This document shows, piece by piece, positions 18,820-27,471 of a stretch of 64,000 nucleotides of DNA. A program made the position numbers and the translations under genes. This DNA comes from Planctomycetaceae bacterium (GTDB lineage Bacteria; Planctomycetota; Planctomycetia; Pirellulales; Pirellulaceae): positions 152,986-216,985 of the forward strand of contig PBNZ01000017.1 in the NCBI GenBank assembly GCA_002723275.1, written 5' to 3'. Under the pieces are notes generated by a model. The model saw only the letters and a list, made by a program, of their open reading frames with translations, was not told the origin of the DNA and did not search any database. Numbering within the stretch: the first letter of the stretch is position 1; the number at the start of each line of letters is the position of its first letter.

Positions 18820-19375
18820 CGTCTTTGCATCTCCCTTCCGTTTGCCTGGAAACCCTCTGATTCACTTCGCTTAATTTAACTCGTGCAGAATTCCAGGACA
18901 AACACATGCGCTGACTGGCTCTACTGCCTGCAGGGCTCCAGAGCCCCTTCTCTTGTTGCACCGACCAAACTTCCGACCGCGTTCCTGAAGCTCAAGATCC
19001 CCGTTGACGATGCCCCAGGCTACCATCAGCGACAGCACGATCGGGACCCGCATCTCCCCGGCCCTCGGGTCGGTTTTCTCCGCAGCCAGCCATTCTGCAT
19101 CGATCGGTTCCATGCCATTCAAGACCTGGTCACGACGTTAAAGAATGCCCACCCAGAAAAGTCTCACAAGGACATCGGGCGTAAAAACCTGAAACGGCGA
19201 ATTCCACGAACCAGGCAATCTTTTCTTGAGTAGAAGCATTACAAGCTGGCTCATGCAAGCGAAGCAACGGCAGCAGTTCTACCATGGGCAACTTTCTTCA
19301 GCGGGATTGCCTAAGTTTCCGATAAAGACTATCAGTTACGCGACAAGTCACTGAGCTCCAAGGAGGCGAGCAAAC
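18820..19375. other. Intergenic region of 556 bp
   Basis: This lies between the sulfatase (minus) and the glycine-zipper gene (plus) and should hold both promoters. It has a near-perfect ribosome site (AAGGAGG) before the ATG at 19376. Open frames on both strands (18883-19233 plus, 18871-19122 minus) cross it, but their translations look random and neither has a ribosome site. No repeat, RNA gene or mobile element is evident, so it remains unexplained beyond regulation. Confidence 0.4.
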
Positions 19376-20038
19376 ATGTCGATCCGATGCCACTCGAAAT
19401 TCATTTTCACCTATGTGGGTAGCCTTGTCGTGGCGACACTCATGGCCGGTGTTTCAACGCCAACATACGGCCAATATTATTATGTTCCCTCGCGCGATTA
19501 CTATCGCAACGATACTCTTGAGGGCACCGTTGTGGGTGGAGCATTAGGCGCAGTAACTGGCGCCATCATCGGAGGCAAGGGAGATCGTGGCGAAGGAGCC
19601 TTGATCGGCGCCGGCGTTGGTGCATTGACCGGTAATCTCGTCGGTCAGAGCCGAGACAAAGCAGATGCCTACCGCGCTGCGAGAGAGTCCGCAGCAGTTT
19701 CGAACGCGAATCGACAGGCTGCCTCTCGTGCGGTCACGAATTTCGACCTCATTCGGCTAACGCAAGCTGGGCTTGATGAGAACGTTATCATCAATACGAT
19801 GCGGACGCGTGGCATCCGACTGGATTTGAGTCCGGATGGCCTCATTGCACTGAAAGAAAATGGAGTGTCTGATCGAGTTCTCGTGGCTGCTCAAGAAGTG
19901 CAACGCGCTGCCAGGGCGATTCCAGTGGTTACCGAACCGGCGGAAGTGATCGTTCGCCCGGCGCCCCGTTACTACTATCACCCGCGACCCTATCCGCGTC
20001 ATACGCGCCACTACTATCACTTCCATTGGGGATTTTGA
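19376..20038 (+). CDS. Exported glycine-zipper protein with Tyr/His-rich tail
   Basis: A 220-residue envelope protein. Its signal peptide ends near TPTYGQ (residue 36). A glycine-zipper region at about residues 52-100 (VVGGALGAVTGAIIGGKGD and the repeat GALIGAGVGALTGNLVGQ) is of the type that inserts into or oligomerises on membranes. A helical segment DLIRLTQAGLDENVIINTM near 125-145 follows, then a basic tail very rich in Tyr, His, Pro and Arg (YYYHPRPYPRHTRHYYHFHW). AAGGAGG stands 7 nt before the ATG, suggesting strong translation. The protein is of a kind common in planctomycetes; the function is unknown. It converges on the transglutaminase-like gene 54 bp away. Confidence 0.82.
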   Translation: MSIRCHSKFIFTYVGSLVVATLMAGVSTPTYGQYYYVPSRDYYRNDTLEGTVVGGALGAVTGAIIGGKGDRGEGALIGAGVGALTGNLVGQSRDKADAYRAARESAAVSNANRQAASRAVTNFDLIRLTQAGLDENVIINTMRTRGIRLDLSPDGLIALKENGVSDRVLVAAQEVQRAARAIPVVTEPAEVIVRPAPRYYYHPRPYPRHTRHYYHFHWGF

Positions 20039-20092
20039 GGCGTTCAGTCTCAAGGTACTCGAGCGTCGTCAACGATCGAGTTGGTATCCTCA

Positions 20093-20929
20093 TCACGGAA
20101 TGATTGAGTTACCCGATTCTTGCTGGACGGCCTGGCGGATGATGATCTGCGTTTCCGTCTCAGGCACTTTCTGAGTGCCTCGGTAATTCCCCTCGATCGG
20201 CGCAATCTCTGATAGGGTTTTTGCCTTGGAGAGAGCAATATAGCTTTCGTCCACAGCACACCCTTCGACTGGATCGTAGCCAAGCCAACCCGCTCCGGGC
20301 AGATAAAGTTCAGCCCAAACTTCCAAACGGCTTTCGATCTCGTCAGCCTTTGCAGCCTTGTAGCCTCTCACCAAGCGAGCCGGAATGTTCATTGTCCGCG
20401 CCGCTTCAGCAAATGCGTGGGTCGTCTCATCCTGCCAGAATTCGCCCGAAGCTGCAGGGACAAAGTGCTGATGGAATCCCCAAAGTAAATTGTTAACGAA
20501 GTTCTTGGTGGTTCCATCACCAGACTCATTAATGTCGTTTGCAAACTCCTGCAACAACCCAGAATCTTCGACAGGTTCCGCATAGTAATCGGCAAGCTCC
20601 TGCTCGGATTCCAAGTGCATCATGGGAACCGTTACGGCTGAGGGGCTCAACACCTGAGTCCCTGATTGTGATTGTGACCAAACCTCGACTCGGGATGTGA
20701 TCGTGATTTTCAGGTCAACGCAGATGTCATCAAAGACGAGTTGCCAACAAATATTCCCGTTCAGATCCTGCTGAAGAACAGGTTTCGGAACATTTGGTTC
20801 AACTTGTAAGCGAGTCGATTGAACGTCGATGCCTGGGCCCAGACATGGATGCAAACGTACCAAAGTTGGTTCACAGAAAACTGGACTTCCGAATCCGACG
20901 CGATGGATATGCTTGAGGTAGTAAATCAC
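20093..20929 (-). CDS. Transglutaminase-like protein lacking the catalytic Cys and His
   Basis: A 278-residue cytosolic protein with the two-part layout of bacterial transglutaminase-core proteins. An N-terminal beta domain (YLKHIHRVGFGSPVFCEP onward) is followed by a papain-like core near residues 150-250. In active relatives the core reads GxCQDxxH and HAWAEVYLPGAGW. Here the equivalent segments are GEFWQDETTH and EVWAELYLPGAGW, so Trp replaces the nucleophile Cys and Glu replaces His, while the Asp in GYDPVEG is kept. It therefore cannot act as a thiol peptidase or amidase and may be a binding or scaffold protein. I chose the GTG at 20929, because the longer frame would translate straight through a terminator-like hairpin. 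Relatives often sit beside DUF403 and ATP-grasp genes, which are absent here. Confidence 0.75.
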   Translation of the reverse strand: MIYYLKHIHRVGFGSPVFCEPTLVRLHPCLGPGIDVQSTRLQVEPNVPKPVLQQDLNGNICWQLVFDDICVDLKITITSRVEVWSQSQSGTQVLSPSAVTVPMMHLESEQELADYYAEPVEDSGLLQEFANDINESGDGTTKNFVNNLLWGFHQHFVPAASGEFWQDETTHAFAEAARTMNIPARLVRGYKAAKADEIESRLEVWAELYLPGAGWLGYDPVEGCAVDESYIALSKAKTLSEIAPIEGNYRGTQKVPETETQIIIRQAVQQESGNSIIP

Positions 20930-20953
20930 GATCCGTCCCACATTCACTTTGGT

Positions 20954-21000
20954 AAAAAAAAATGGTCGCGCTGCGAGTGGCCAAACCCACAACGCGACCA
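20954..21000 (-). terminator. Intrinsic terminator-like hairpin in the leader of the transglutaminase-like gene
   Basis: Read on the minus strand, TGGTCGCG pairs perfectly with CGCGACCA (20993-21000 with 20963-20970), with an inner GTGG/CCAC stem, and is followed by nine T (20962-20954). It ends only 24 nt before the proposed GTG start at 20929. It could end an upstream transcript or act as an attenuator. Confidence 0.75.
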
Positions 21001-21524
21001 AGCCTGCCCGTTTTCATGAAACCCCAAATGTTACTGCTGGGGGCGAACGCTCATGGGCGATTTCGCCCGAATGAAATTGTTCAAATGAACCCATCTCTTG
21101 GTCCCTGTGTGAAGTGGAAAGCGAATACCAACACAGTGTCTGACGCTGGGCATGCAAAGAAAGCAAACGCTGTGCCGAGTTTGAAAACAAAAAAAAGAAC
21201 CGCAGATTTCAACTGAAAATACAGCTTAAAAGCATGCAGAAAGTTATTTGCAAAAATTTGACTGCCACAATTCCTGGCAGGTATTGCTGATCCGACGTGC
21301 ACTCCTCACGAGTCTCATTCAGAGCGTGGCCAACCGTCGATAGTGCACATGGGTAATGCGGGGACTTGTTACGAAATATCAACAAGTCGACAAGCATGTC
21401 TCGCTGGAAACAAGTCGAGATACGCATTCAAATGATGACGGACCGATCACACCCATGCGATCGGCCTGAATGCCGAAAACGGAATGCTTGATAGTGAGAA
21501 CGAGGAGATAAAGCTTGGGATTGG
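21001..21524. other. Gene-free stretch of 524 bp downstream of the phosphonate genes
   Basis: No credible coding sequence is present. The part near 21180-21260 is AT-rich, unlike its surroundings. An inverted repeat, CTGCCA / TGGCAG with a 7-bp spacer, lies at 21262-21280 and could be an operator. Because the minus strand ends in the strong hairpin at 20954-21000, a short untranslated RNA could be made here, but no promoter can be assigned by eye. Confidence 0.35.
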
Positions 21525-22961
21525 CTACCAAGGCAAGGAAAAGGTCTTCACGTTGGTCATATATTTGATCGCTTCGATCACCCCTTCTTTGATCCCAAGT
21601 CCCGAATCCTTGACGCCGCCAAAGGGGGAGCATTCGATTCGATAACCAGGAATCTGGTTGACGTTTACGGTACCGGTCCGAATGCCTTTGACGGCTTGCA
21701 GCGCCTTTTCGAGGTCACGAGTTACGATTCCGCTTGAGAGCCCGAAAGCGGTGGCATTCGCGAGCTGAATGGCGTCGTCCAGATCAGCAACGGACATAAT
21801 GGGCGCTAACGGTCCGAAGGACTCTTCAACGACCATCTCGGCGTCACGGGGCACATTCGCAATGACGGTAGGTTCCAATAAAGCACCTTGACGCCCGCCG
21901 CCTACGAGTACTTTTGCCCCCGCTTCGACTGCGTTTTCAACTCGACCTTGCAAGCTGACGGCAGCTTCTTCATCAATAACGGTCCCAACTCGAGTGGCAT
22001 CATCGGTCGGATCCCCGCAAACGTACTCGCTCGCTTTGGCAACAAAAGCCTCGGTGAAGTCAGCGAGGATTGCTTCGTGAATCAGCAATCGTTTTACAGC
22101 GGTACACCGCTGTCCGGAGTTACGAAAGCAACCCTCAGCGGCTAAGGTCACAGCTAACGACAAGTCAGCATCATCGAGGACGATCAATGGTGAGTTACCG
22201 CCTAGTTCGAGACACAGTTTTTTGTAGCCGGCTGTTTTCGCGATCTGCTTTCCAATGGCAGCACTCCCGGTAAAGGTCACCAATTCAACGCGTTCGTCTT
22301 GGATCAAGGGTGTTACCAAATCATCAATGGTTCCGAGCAACACACTCAACATGGGCCCTGGCAACCCAGCTTCATAGAGAAGCTCCGCAAAACGAATGGC
22401 CGTTAACGGTGTCTTCTCCGAAGGCTTTAGAATCATTGGGACACCGGCGGCAATCGCGGGAGCGATTTTGTGTGCGACCTGATTCAGCGGATGATTAAAC
22501 GGCGTGATGGCCGCTGCAAGGCGTAAGGGCTCTCGCAACGTGAAAATCTTTCGTTGTTTGCCCTGCGGAGAGACGTCACAAGAGAAGATCTGTCCATCAT
22601 CCTTCAAAGCTTCGGCGGCAGCAAATTGCAGGACATCCTGTGAACGACCGACTTCATACCGAGTCTCTCGCATACACAACCCAGACTCGCTGCACATCAG
22701 CGTGGCAAATTCTTCGGCTCTCGCGTTCAGTAATGAGCGAGCTTTCTCGAGGATTTGAGATCGATCGTAACGAGTCAAGCTGGTGGAATAGTTCAGCGAT
22801 GCAACGATCGCCTCTTCCAACTGCTCTGTAGCAAGCAGAGAAGTGGTGCCCGCCAGACTACCGTCGAAGGGGTTCAAAACTTCCAAAACTTGATCACCTG
22901 AAACGGGTTTACCTGCCAAGTAAGCCGGGAGAGTCAAGGACTTTGCAGCGGGCGTACTCAT
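21525..22961 (-). CDS. phnY: Aldehyde dehydrogenase, probably phosphonoacetaldehyde dehydrogenase
   Basis: A 478-residue NAD(P)-dependent aldehyde dehydrogenase. The family landmarks are ITPFNHPLNQVAHKIAPA near residue 150, ILKPSEKTP near 175, LVTFTGSAAIGKQIA near 228, the glutamate motif LELGGNSPL near 253 and the catalytic cysteine in NSGQRCTA near 287. Because its ATG overlaps the stop of the phosphonoacetate hydrolase gene by 4 bp (ATGA), it most likely makes phosphonoacetate from phosphonoacetaldehyde. That is the PhnY step in breakdown of 2-aminoethylphosphonate, feeding PhnA. The transaminase PhnW that makes the aldehyde is not in the window. The specific name rests on the gene pairing; the enzyme class itself is certain. 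Confidence 0.88.
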   Translation of the reverse strand: MSTPAAKSLTLPAYLAGKPVSGDQVLEVLNPFDGSLAGTTSLLATEQLEEAIVASLNYSTSLTRYDRSQILEKARSLLNARAEEFATLMCSESGLCMRETRYEVGRSQDVLQFAAAEALKDDGQIFSCDVSPQGKQRKIFTLREPLRLAAAITPFNHPLNQVAHKIAPAIAAGVPMILKPSEKTPLTAIRFAELLYEAGLPGPMLSVLLGTIDDLVTPLIQDERVELVTFTGSAAIGKQIAKTAGYKKLCLELGGNSPLIVLDDADLSLAVTLAAEGCFRNSGQRCTAVKRLLIHEAILADFTEAFVAKASEYVCGDPTDDATRVGTVIDEEAAVSLQGRVENAVEAGAKVLVGGGRQGALLEPTVIANVPRDAEMVVEESFGPLAPIMSVADLDDAIQLANATAFGLSSGIVTRDLEKALQAVKGIRTGTVNVNQIPGYRIECSPFGGVKDSGLGIKEGVIEAIKYMTNVKTFSLPW

Positions 22962-24235
22962 ACAACCACTCCGTTACAAACGAGTTCAAAAAGGTCGAAG
23001 TTTCGAGGATCGCCCGCCAAGGTAACGGCGCACTCGGAGTTCACCGGCTCAGAAAGGACGAACGGTACCATTTCTTCATAACGTCCGCCGTGTGATCGCA
23101 AGCCTCCTTCGAGATGCGACAAATCATGGTCTTCGGGAGTCCGGCCCAGGACGACGTCGCGTGCCGACAACACGACAAGATCCCCAATCCGATCGGGTGG
23201 CAATTCAAGCTGCTTCGCAGCAACCTCTCGGTCGTAAACTTCGGTGACTCCATCTAGAGACAACATCCACTGAGCCACTTCCGGTAGATCGGTGTCGGGC
23301 TTGAGATGAACGGTAACGAACGAACCCAATGCACCATGGTGCACAACATAGGGATCGGTAATCGGGCAAATCACTCGATGACCTGAACCGTATCGCTCTG
23401 AGAGAAGACTTTCCAGATAAAGCACCTTCGGTTTTCCCTGCTCATCATTCTTCGCATTCATCCCATGATCGGCAGTAAGTCCAACCACGGCGCCCAAATC
23501 GAGCAGACGACCAATCTCGCGGTCCATCGCTTCGTAGAATTCAAGAGACTCTTCAGCTTCCGGCGGAAACTTGTGCTGCATGAAATCGGTCAACGAAAGA
23601 TACAAGAAGTCCGCCAACTTTTGTTCCAACAAAGCTACGCCGGACTGTAGCACGAACAAACTTGCATCAGCACTGTAAATATTTGGCTTCGCTCGGCCAA
23701 CTAATGACTCTACCTGGCTGATGCCATGAGATTCCTGTTGTGCTTCATCAGCTCGTTCAGAAGAAAAGGCAATGCCCGTCAAATCCGCCGAGAGAATATC
23801 TCGCAACTTCTCTTTGGCCGTCACGATGGCCACCTTGCGTCCGGCATCCGCGGCTGCGGAAAAAATAGTTCCGCAACGCAGATAAGAGGCTGAATTCATC
23901 ATCACTTCCTCGCCGGAATCCGGGTTGAGAAAAAAATTGCCGCTGATGCCGGTCACGGCGGGAGTCACTCCCGTGGCAATGGCGGAGTTATTGACATTCG
24001 TGAAAGAGGGCAATGCCCCGCGCACCAATCCCCGATAGCCTTGCCGGGCCATCTTGGAAACGTTCGGCATGCGATCTCGCACCATCGACGCGTTGAGATA
24101 CTCGTCGGCACACCCATCAATGCAGACACCGACAATCGGTCGACTTGGAGGCCGATAAGTACGGCCATTCACAGTAAACGCATCCGTTGAAAAAACATGT
24201 TCAAGCGAGGAGGAAGGCGAATTCATAAACGGCAC
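22958..24235 (-). CDS. phnA: Phosphonoacetate hydrolase
   Basis: A 425-residue zinc hydrolase of the alkaline phosphatase superfamily that splits phosphonoacetate into acetate and phosphate. The first metal block is VGVCIDGCADEYL near residue 38. The nucleophile threonine lies in LPSFTNVNNSAIATG near 78 and is followed by GISGNFF, as in characterised PhnA proteins. The late metal histidine block is VGLTADHGMNAKN near 262. No signal peptide is present, so it is cytosolic. It is the first gene of a two-gene operon with the aldehyde dehydrogenase (4-bp overlap). The frame allows GTG at 24235 or ATG at 24226; neither has a strong ribosome site. A regulator gene is divergent, 162 bp away. Confidence 0.92.
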   Translation of the reverse strand: MPFMNSPSSSLEHVFSTDAFTVNGRTYRPPSRPIVGVCIDGCADEYLNASMVRDRMPNVSKMARQGYRGLVRGALPSFTNVNNSAIATGVTPAVTGISGNFFLNPDSGEEVMMNSASYLRCGTIFSAAADAGRKVAIVTAKEKLRDILSADLTGIAFSSERADEAQQESHGISQVESLVGRAKPNIYSADASLFVLQSGVALLEQKLADFLYLSLTDFMQHKFPPEAEESLEFYEAMDREIGRLLDLGAVVGLTADHGMNAKNDEQGKPKVLYLESLLSERYGSGHRVICPITDPYVVHHGALGSFVTVHLKPDTDLPEVAQWMLSLDGVTEVYDREVAAKQLELPPDRIGDLVVLSARDVVLGRTPEDHDLSHLEGGLRSHGGRYEEMVPFVLSEPVNSECAVTLAGDPRNFDLFELVCNGVVV

Positions 24236-24397
24236 AGGGTCCCATATCTAGCGAAAGTCGAACAAAAGGACGCAATCAAATTATCGCGTCAAGCTCGTAA
24301 AACACAATGAGCAAATCGGCATTCCAGTTGACCAGATGCACGGAGCGAACACAATAAGAGTCAAGTTGCTCGAGAGTCTTACGAAATGTGAATTCCG

Positions 24398-25579
24398 ATG
24401 AGCTTTCAATCACGAAAACAAAAGGCTGCCGACGAACAACTGCGAAAGGTCGCGTTGCTTGTTCAAACAGCGAGTGATTGGAGCCGTCAGGTTCTCCGGG
24501 GCGTTGCGAATTATGCTCATGAACAGGGAACCTGGGACTTTTTCATCGAGCCACGAGGTTTTTATGAGAACCTGACTCTGCCTCGTGACTGGAGCGGCGA
24601 TGGCGTTATCGTCCGCCTAACCCACGCAGGCCTGATACGTTCCATTCGTCAACGCAAGATTCCCGCAGTCAACGTATCATGGCTAGGCAAACATTCACAA
24701 ACCGTTCCCAAAGTTGTATCGGATGAAGCGGCCTGTGGAAAACTTGCTGCTCAGCACTTCCTGAATAAGGGCTTTCGATGCTTCGGTTACGTCGGCCCGG
24801 TCAAGGAACTGGGATATGCTGATGTCTTGGGCAAACAATACGGCCTGACTCTCAAGGAGTCGGGGCACACGTGCGATCAATGGATTCCACAGGCAGCTCG
24901 TACTGACAGCCAATTGAGAAATCGCCGACAACAACTCATTCGTTGGCTCAGTCGTCTTCAACATCCGATTGGAATATTTGTTTGGGATACGGCGACGGGT
25001 CGGGAAATCACCTCTGTCTGTTCGGATTTGAACCTGAGCGTCCCCGATGACGTGGCCGTGCTTTGCGGTGAACATGACCCTCTCATCTCGTCCCTGGCTC
25101 GAGTCCCCCTGTCGAATCTTGACCAGGCACCTATGCGTGTCGGCTATGAAGCCGCTGCGCTTCTTGACCGAATCATGAGGAATGAAAACGTTCCGGAGGA
25201 GCCCATCCGCATTTCCCCAATCGGAGTTGTCCAGCGTCAATCCTCTGACACAGCCTCCCTGACAGATCCTTTGGTGGCGAAGGCCATGACTTTTATCCGA
25301 GACCATTTCCGGGGGCCGATTCAAGTGGTGGACCTCGAGAAGACGCTTGACGTATCTCGGCGGATGCTAGAGCACCGATTCCAGCGTTCTTTAGGCTGTA
25401 CACCAGCAGCAGAAATCCGCAGAACTCGGCTCGAATTCTGCAAAAGGATGTTGCTCGAGTCGGATCTTCCGATCGCGGCCATCGCGGCCCAATCGGGCTT
25501 CAATCACCCGGAAGTAATGATTCGTGCCTTCCGACGCGAATTAGGGGTAACCCCAAGTCAATTTCGCCGTTCTCGCTAA
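24398..25579 (+). CDS. XylR/AraC-type transcriptional regulator
   Basis: A 393-residue DNA-binding regulator built like XylR. A LacI-type periplasmic-binding-like sensor domain occupies residues 15-280 (VALLVQTASDWSRQVLRGV, VSDEAACGKLAAQHF, and DVAVLCGEHDPL as the last strand). A C-terminal AraC double helix-turn-helix domain spans about 290-393 (LEKTLDVSRRMLEHRFQRS and IAAQSGFNHPEVMIRAFRR). Planctomycetes carry many such proteins, usually next to the operon they control. Its divergent position 162 bp from the phosphonoacetate hydrolase gene suggests control of phosphonate use, although members of this type more often sense sugars. No operator is obvious in the intergenic region. Confidence 0.9.
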   Translation: MSFQSRKQKAADEQLRKVALLVQTASDWSRQVLRGVANYAHEQGTWDFFIEPRGFYENLTLPRDWSGDGVIVRLTHAGLIRSIRQRKIPAVNVSWLGKHSQTVPKVVSDEAACGKLAAQHFLNKGFRCFGYVGPVKELGYADVLGKQYGLTLKESGHTCDQWIPQAARTDSQLRNRRQQLIRWLSRLQHPIGIFVWDTATGREITSVCSDLNLSVPDDVAVLCGEHDPLISSLARVPLSNLDQAPMRVGYEAAALLDRIMRNENVPEEPIRISPIGVVQRQSSDTASLTDPLVAKAMTFIRDHFRGPIQVVDLEKTLDVSRRMLEHRFQRSLGCTPAAEIRRTRLEFCKRMLLESDLPIAAIAAQSGFNHPEVMIRAFRRELGVTPSQFRRSR

Positions 25580-25748
25580 TTGCACACTTTTCTAACACCA
25601 TCTTCACGAAAGTGATTATAAAGGTGCCAGGGCGGAGAGGCACAATGAGTCGCAGGTCGTGGAAGGCGACGAGCGACATCGTGCATATGATCAAATCATT
25701 TGCGGATTTCCTCATTGTGAAAAAAGAGGTGATTGACCACCATATGAG

Positions 25749-26870
25749 GTGGTGAAAAGGATTCATCCAAAACGCAGCCTCCAACACCTGAAGGCCCTCA
25801 AGATGCGAAGCAGGATCTCCAGAAGCGAACAACTGGTCGCTCTCCGACCACGACAAGGATTCACATTAATCGAATTGCTCGTCGTTATCGCCATCATTGC
25901 CATTCTCGTCATGTTGCTGCTGCCGGCGATTAATGCAGCGAGGGAGGCAGCCCGCCGAACTCAATGCGTTAACAATCTCAAGCAGATTGGTCTTGCGATC
26001 ATCAACTATGAGACGGCAAAACGGACTCTTCCACCGGGGGTAATTTTAGGGGAAGGCAGCATGTGGTCAGGCTACATACTGCCGCACATGGAGGATGAGA
26101 ACCTCAAGAACTTGATGACCATTGGTGAGGATGCGATGGGCAACTTTCAATGGGCTCACCCAGGACCTTACCGTTATCCGCTCGATAAGAAGACCTACCG
26201 AAACATTATTGCCGTGGAGTCGGTGATCCCGGCCTACCGCTGCCCATCCGCAGCATTACCCAATCATCAATACGATGTTTCTTCCGACAACTGGCACGTC
26301 ATGCGAAGGGTTCCTGGTTCGTACCTTGGCTGTGCTTCAGGAGTCGTCGTCGATCAGAACCGGCCACGAGGCATGGAAGAATTAGACGGCGTACTTTACG
26401 GCCACAACAAGGACCGCCAACTCAAGCCTGTTCGTTTGAAACAACTTGTCGACGGGACTTCGAAACAAATATTGGTCGGAGAGGCGTTACACGACAGTAA
26501 CGCTCAACGAAAGATCGGTCGTACGAGGGAGACATCTCAGGGCGACCATAAGGACCATTGGTACATTGGTGGCGATGATCCCGACATTTACAACGACTCG
26601 TCTGAGTGCCTGGGTTCGACGGGTGTCGCCCCCAACCTGCACATTCAGCTGAAATGCGGAGAGGGATTTTCGAGATCCGACTGCCAGGCATTGCAGGTAA
26701 GTTTTTCCAGCGCTCATCGTGGCCTCGTCAATGTCGTGCTTTGTGATGGCTCGGTTCATCGCATCGAAGAAGAGATTGACGCCAAAGTTTGGAGCGAGAT
26801 GGGAAGTCGGTCGACGGCCGCGGCCGCCGAAGCTCAAAAGAAAATCCGGCCTCGCCGGCGTCGAACTTAA
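25749..26870 (+). CDS. DUF1559 prepilin-like exported protein
   Basis: A 373-residue member of the planctomycete DUF1559 family. A type IV prepilin-like leader, [20 protein letters not shown] near residues 36-55, would be cut between Gly and Phe by prepilin peptidase and leaves the long hydrophobic N-terminal helix. The conserved family start [20 protein letters not shown] follows, then the globular domain with VPAYRCPSA, and near the C-terminus the family ending [20 protein letters not shown]. These pseudopilin-like proteins are thought to be surface or periplasmic and are often present in tens of copies; the role is unknown. The start is uncertain: GTG at 25749 or ATG at 25803. Confidence 0.9.
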   Translation: MVKRIHPKRSLQHLKALKMRSRISRSEQLVALRPRQGFTLIELLVVIAIIAILVMLLLPAINAAREAARRTQCVNNLKQIGLAIINYETAKRTLPPGVILGEGSMWSGYILPHMEDENLKNLMTIGEDAMGNFQWAHPGPYRYPLDKKTYRNIIAVESVIPAYRCPSAALPNHQYDVSSDNWHVMRRVPGSYLGCASGVVVDQNRPRGMEELDGVLYGHNKDRQLKPVRLKQLVDGTSKQILVGEALHDSNAQRKIGRTRETSQGDHKDHWYIGGDDPDIYNDSSECLGSTGVAPNLHIQLKCGEGFSRSDCQALQVSFSSAHRGLVNVVLCDGSVHRIEEEIDAKVWSEMGSRSTAAAAEAQKKIRPRRRRT

Positions 26871-26915
26871 TCCTTTCTTACCGGATAATAAAACCGTCCA
26901 TTACCTCGAAAACGA

Positions 26916-27335
26916 ATGCTCATGGATCGACGGAATCACAAGCCCATCATGCAAGGCCAGACAACGTGGAAATTCGTGGCCATCACAACCATTCTTTTCG
27001 TTCACCTGGGATGTGGACCTTCAGAAGATCCTATTGGAGAAGACGTCTCTCACTTTCTCAATGGCAAGACGGCAATGGATCGCGGCGACACCGAAGTTGC
27101 TCTGCAAGAATTCAACAAGTCCATTGAACTCAACCCTGATGCCTGGGTTTTCTACTACCGCGCCAAACTCCATGCCGACAAAAATGAGGATGAGAAGGCG
27201 ACCGCAGATTGCGAAGCAGGTCTCAAACTGGACCCCAACCATGTAGAACTGAAGTGGCTGCAGGTGGAACTCAAAAAAAGTCCTAAACAGAGGTTCAAAG
27301 GACGAAACGCAAGCGCCCCCCAGTCGGCCAAATAA
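26916..27335 (+). CDS. TPR lipoprotein
   Basis: A 139-residue lipoprotein. A basic N-terminus and the hydrophobic stretch WKFVAITTILFVHLGC place the lipidated cysteine near residue 33 (128 if counted from an alternative ATG at 26949, which gives a more usual signal length). The mature part contains about two tetratricopeptide repeats (KTAMDRGDTEVALQEFNKSI, then LNPDAWVFYYRAKLHADKNE), a protein-protein interaction fold. It follows the DUF1559 gene by 45 bp and may be in the same transcript, which would put it near that pseudopilin-like protein. The partner is unknown. Confidence 0.75.
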   Translation: MLMDRRNHKPIMQGQTTWKFVAITTILFVHLGCGPSEDPIGEDVSHFLNGKTAMDRGDTEVALQEFNKSIELNPDAWVFYYRAKLHADKNEDEKATADCEAGLKLDPNHVELKWLQVELKKSPKQRFKGRNASAPQSAK

Positions 27336-27471
27336 AGCCTTACCCCAAACACTTACAGATCGAATTTTGACAAAGATTGATTAAATACTTGCGACGAGAA
27401 ACATCGAAAATGACAATCCGTATCTGTAGCTGCGAATCACCTTTGATTGGTTTAATGAAGGAGTAAGAACG

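Noticed and set aside
18871-19122. 83-codon minus-strand open frame before the sulfatase
   Set aside because: No recognisable domain and no ribosome site, and the region fits an ordinary divergent intergenic stretch.
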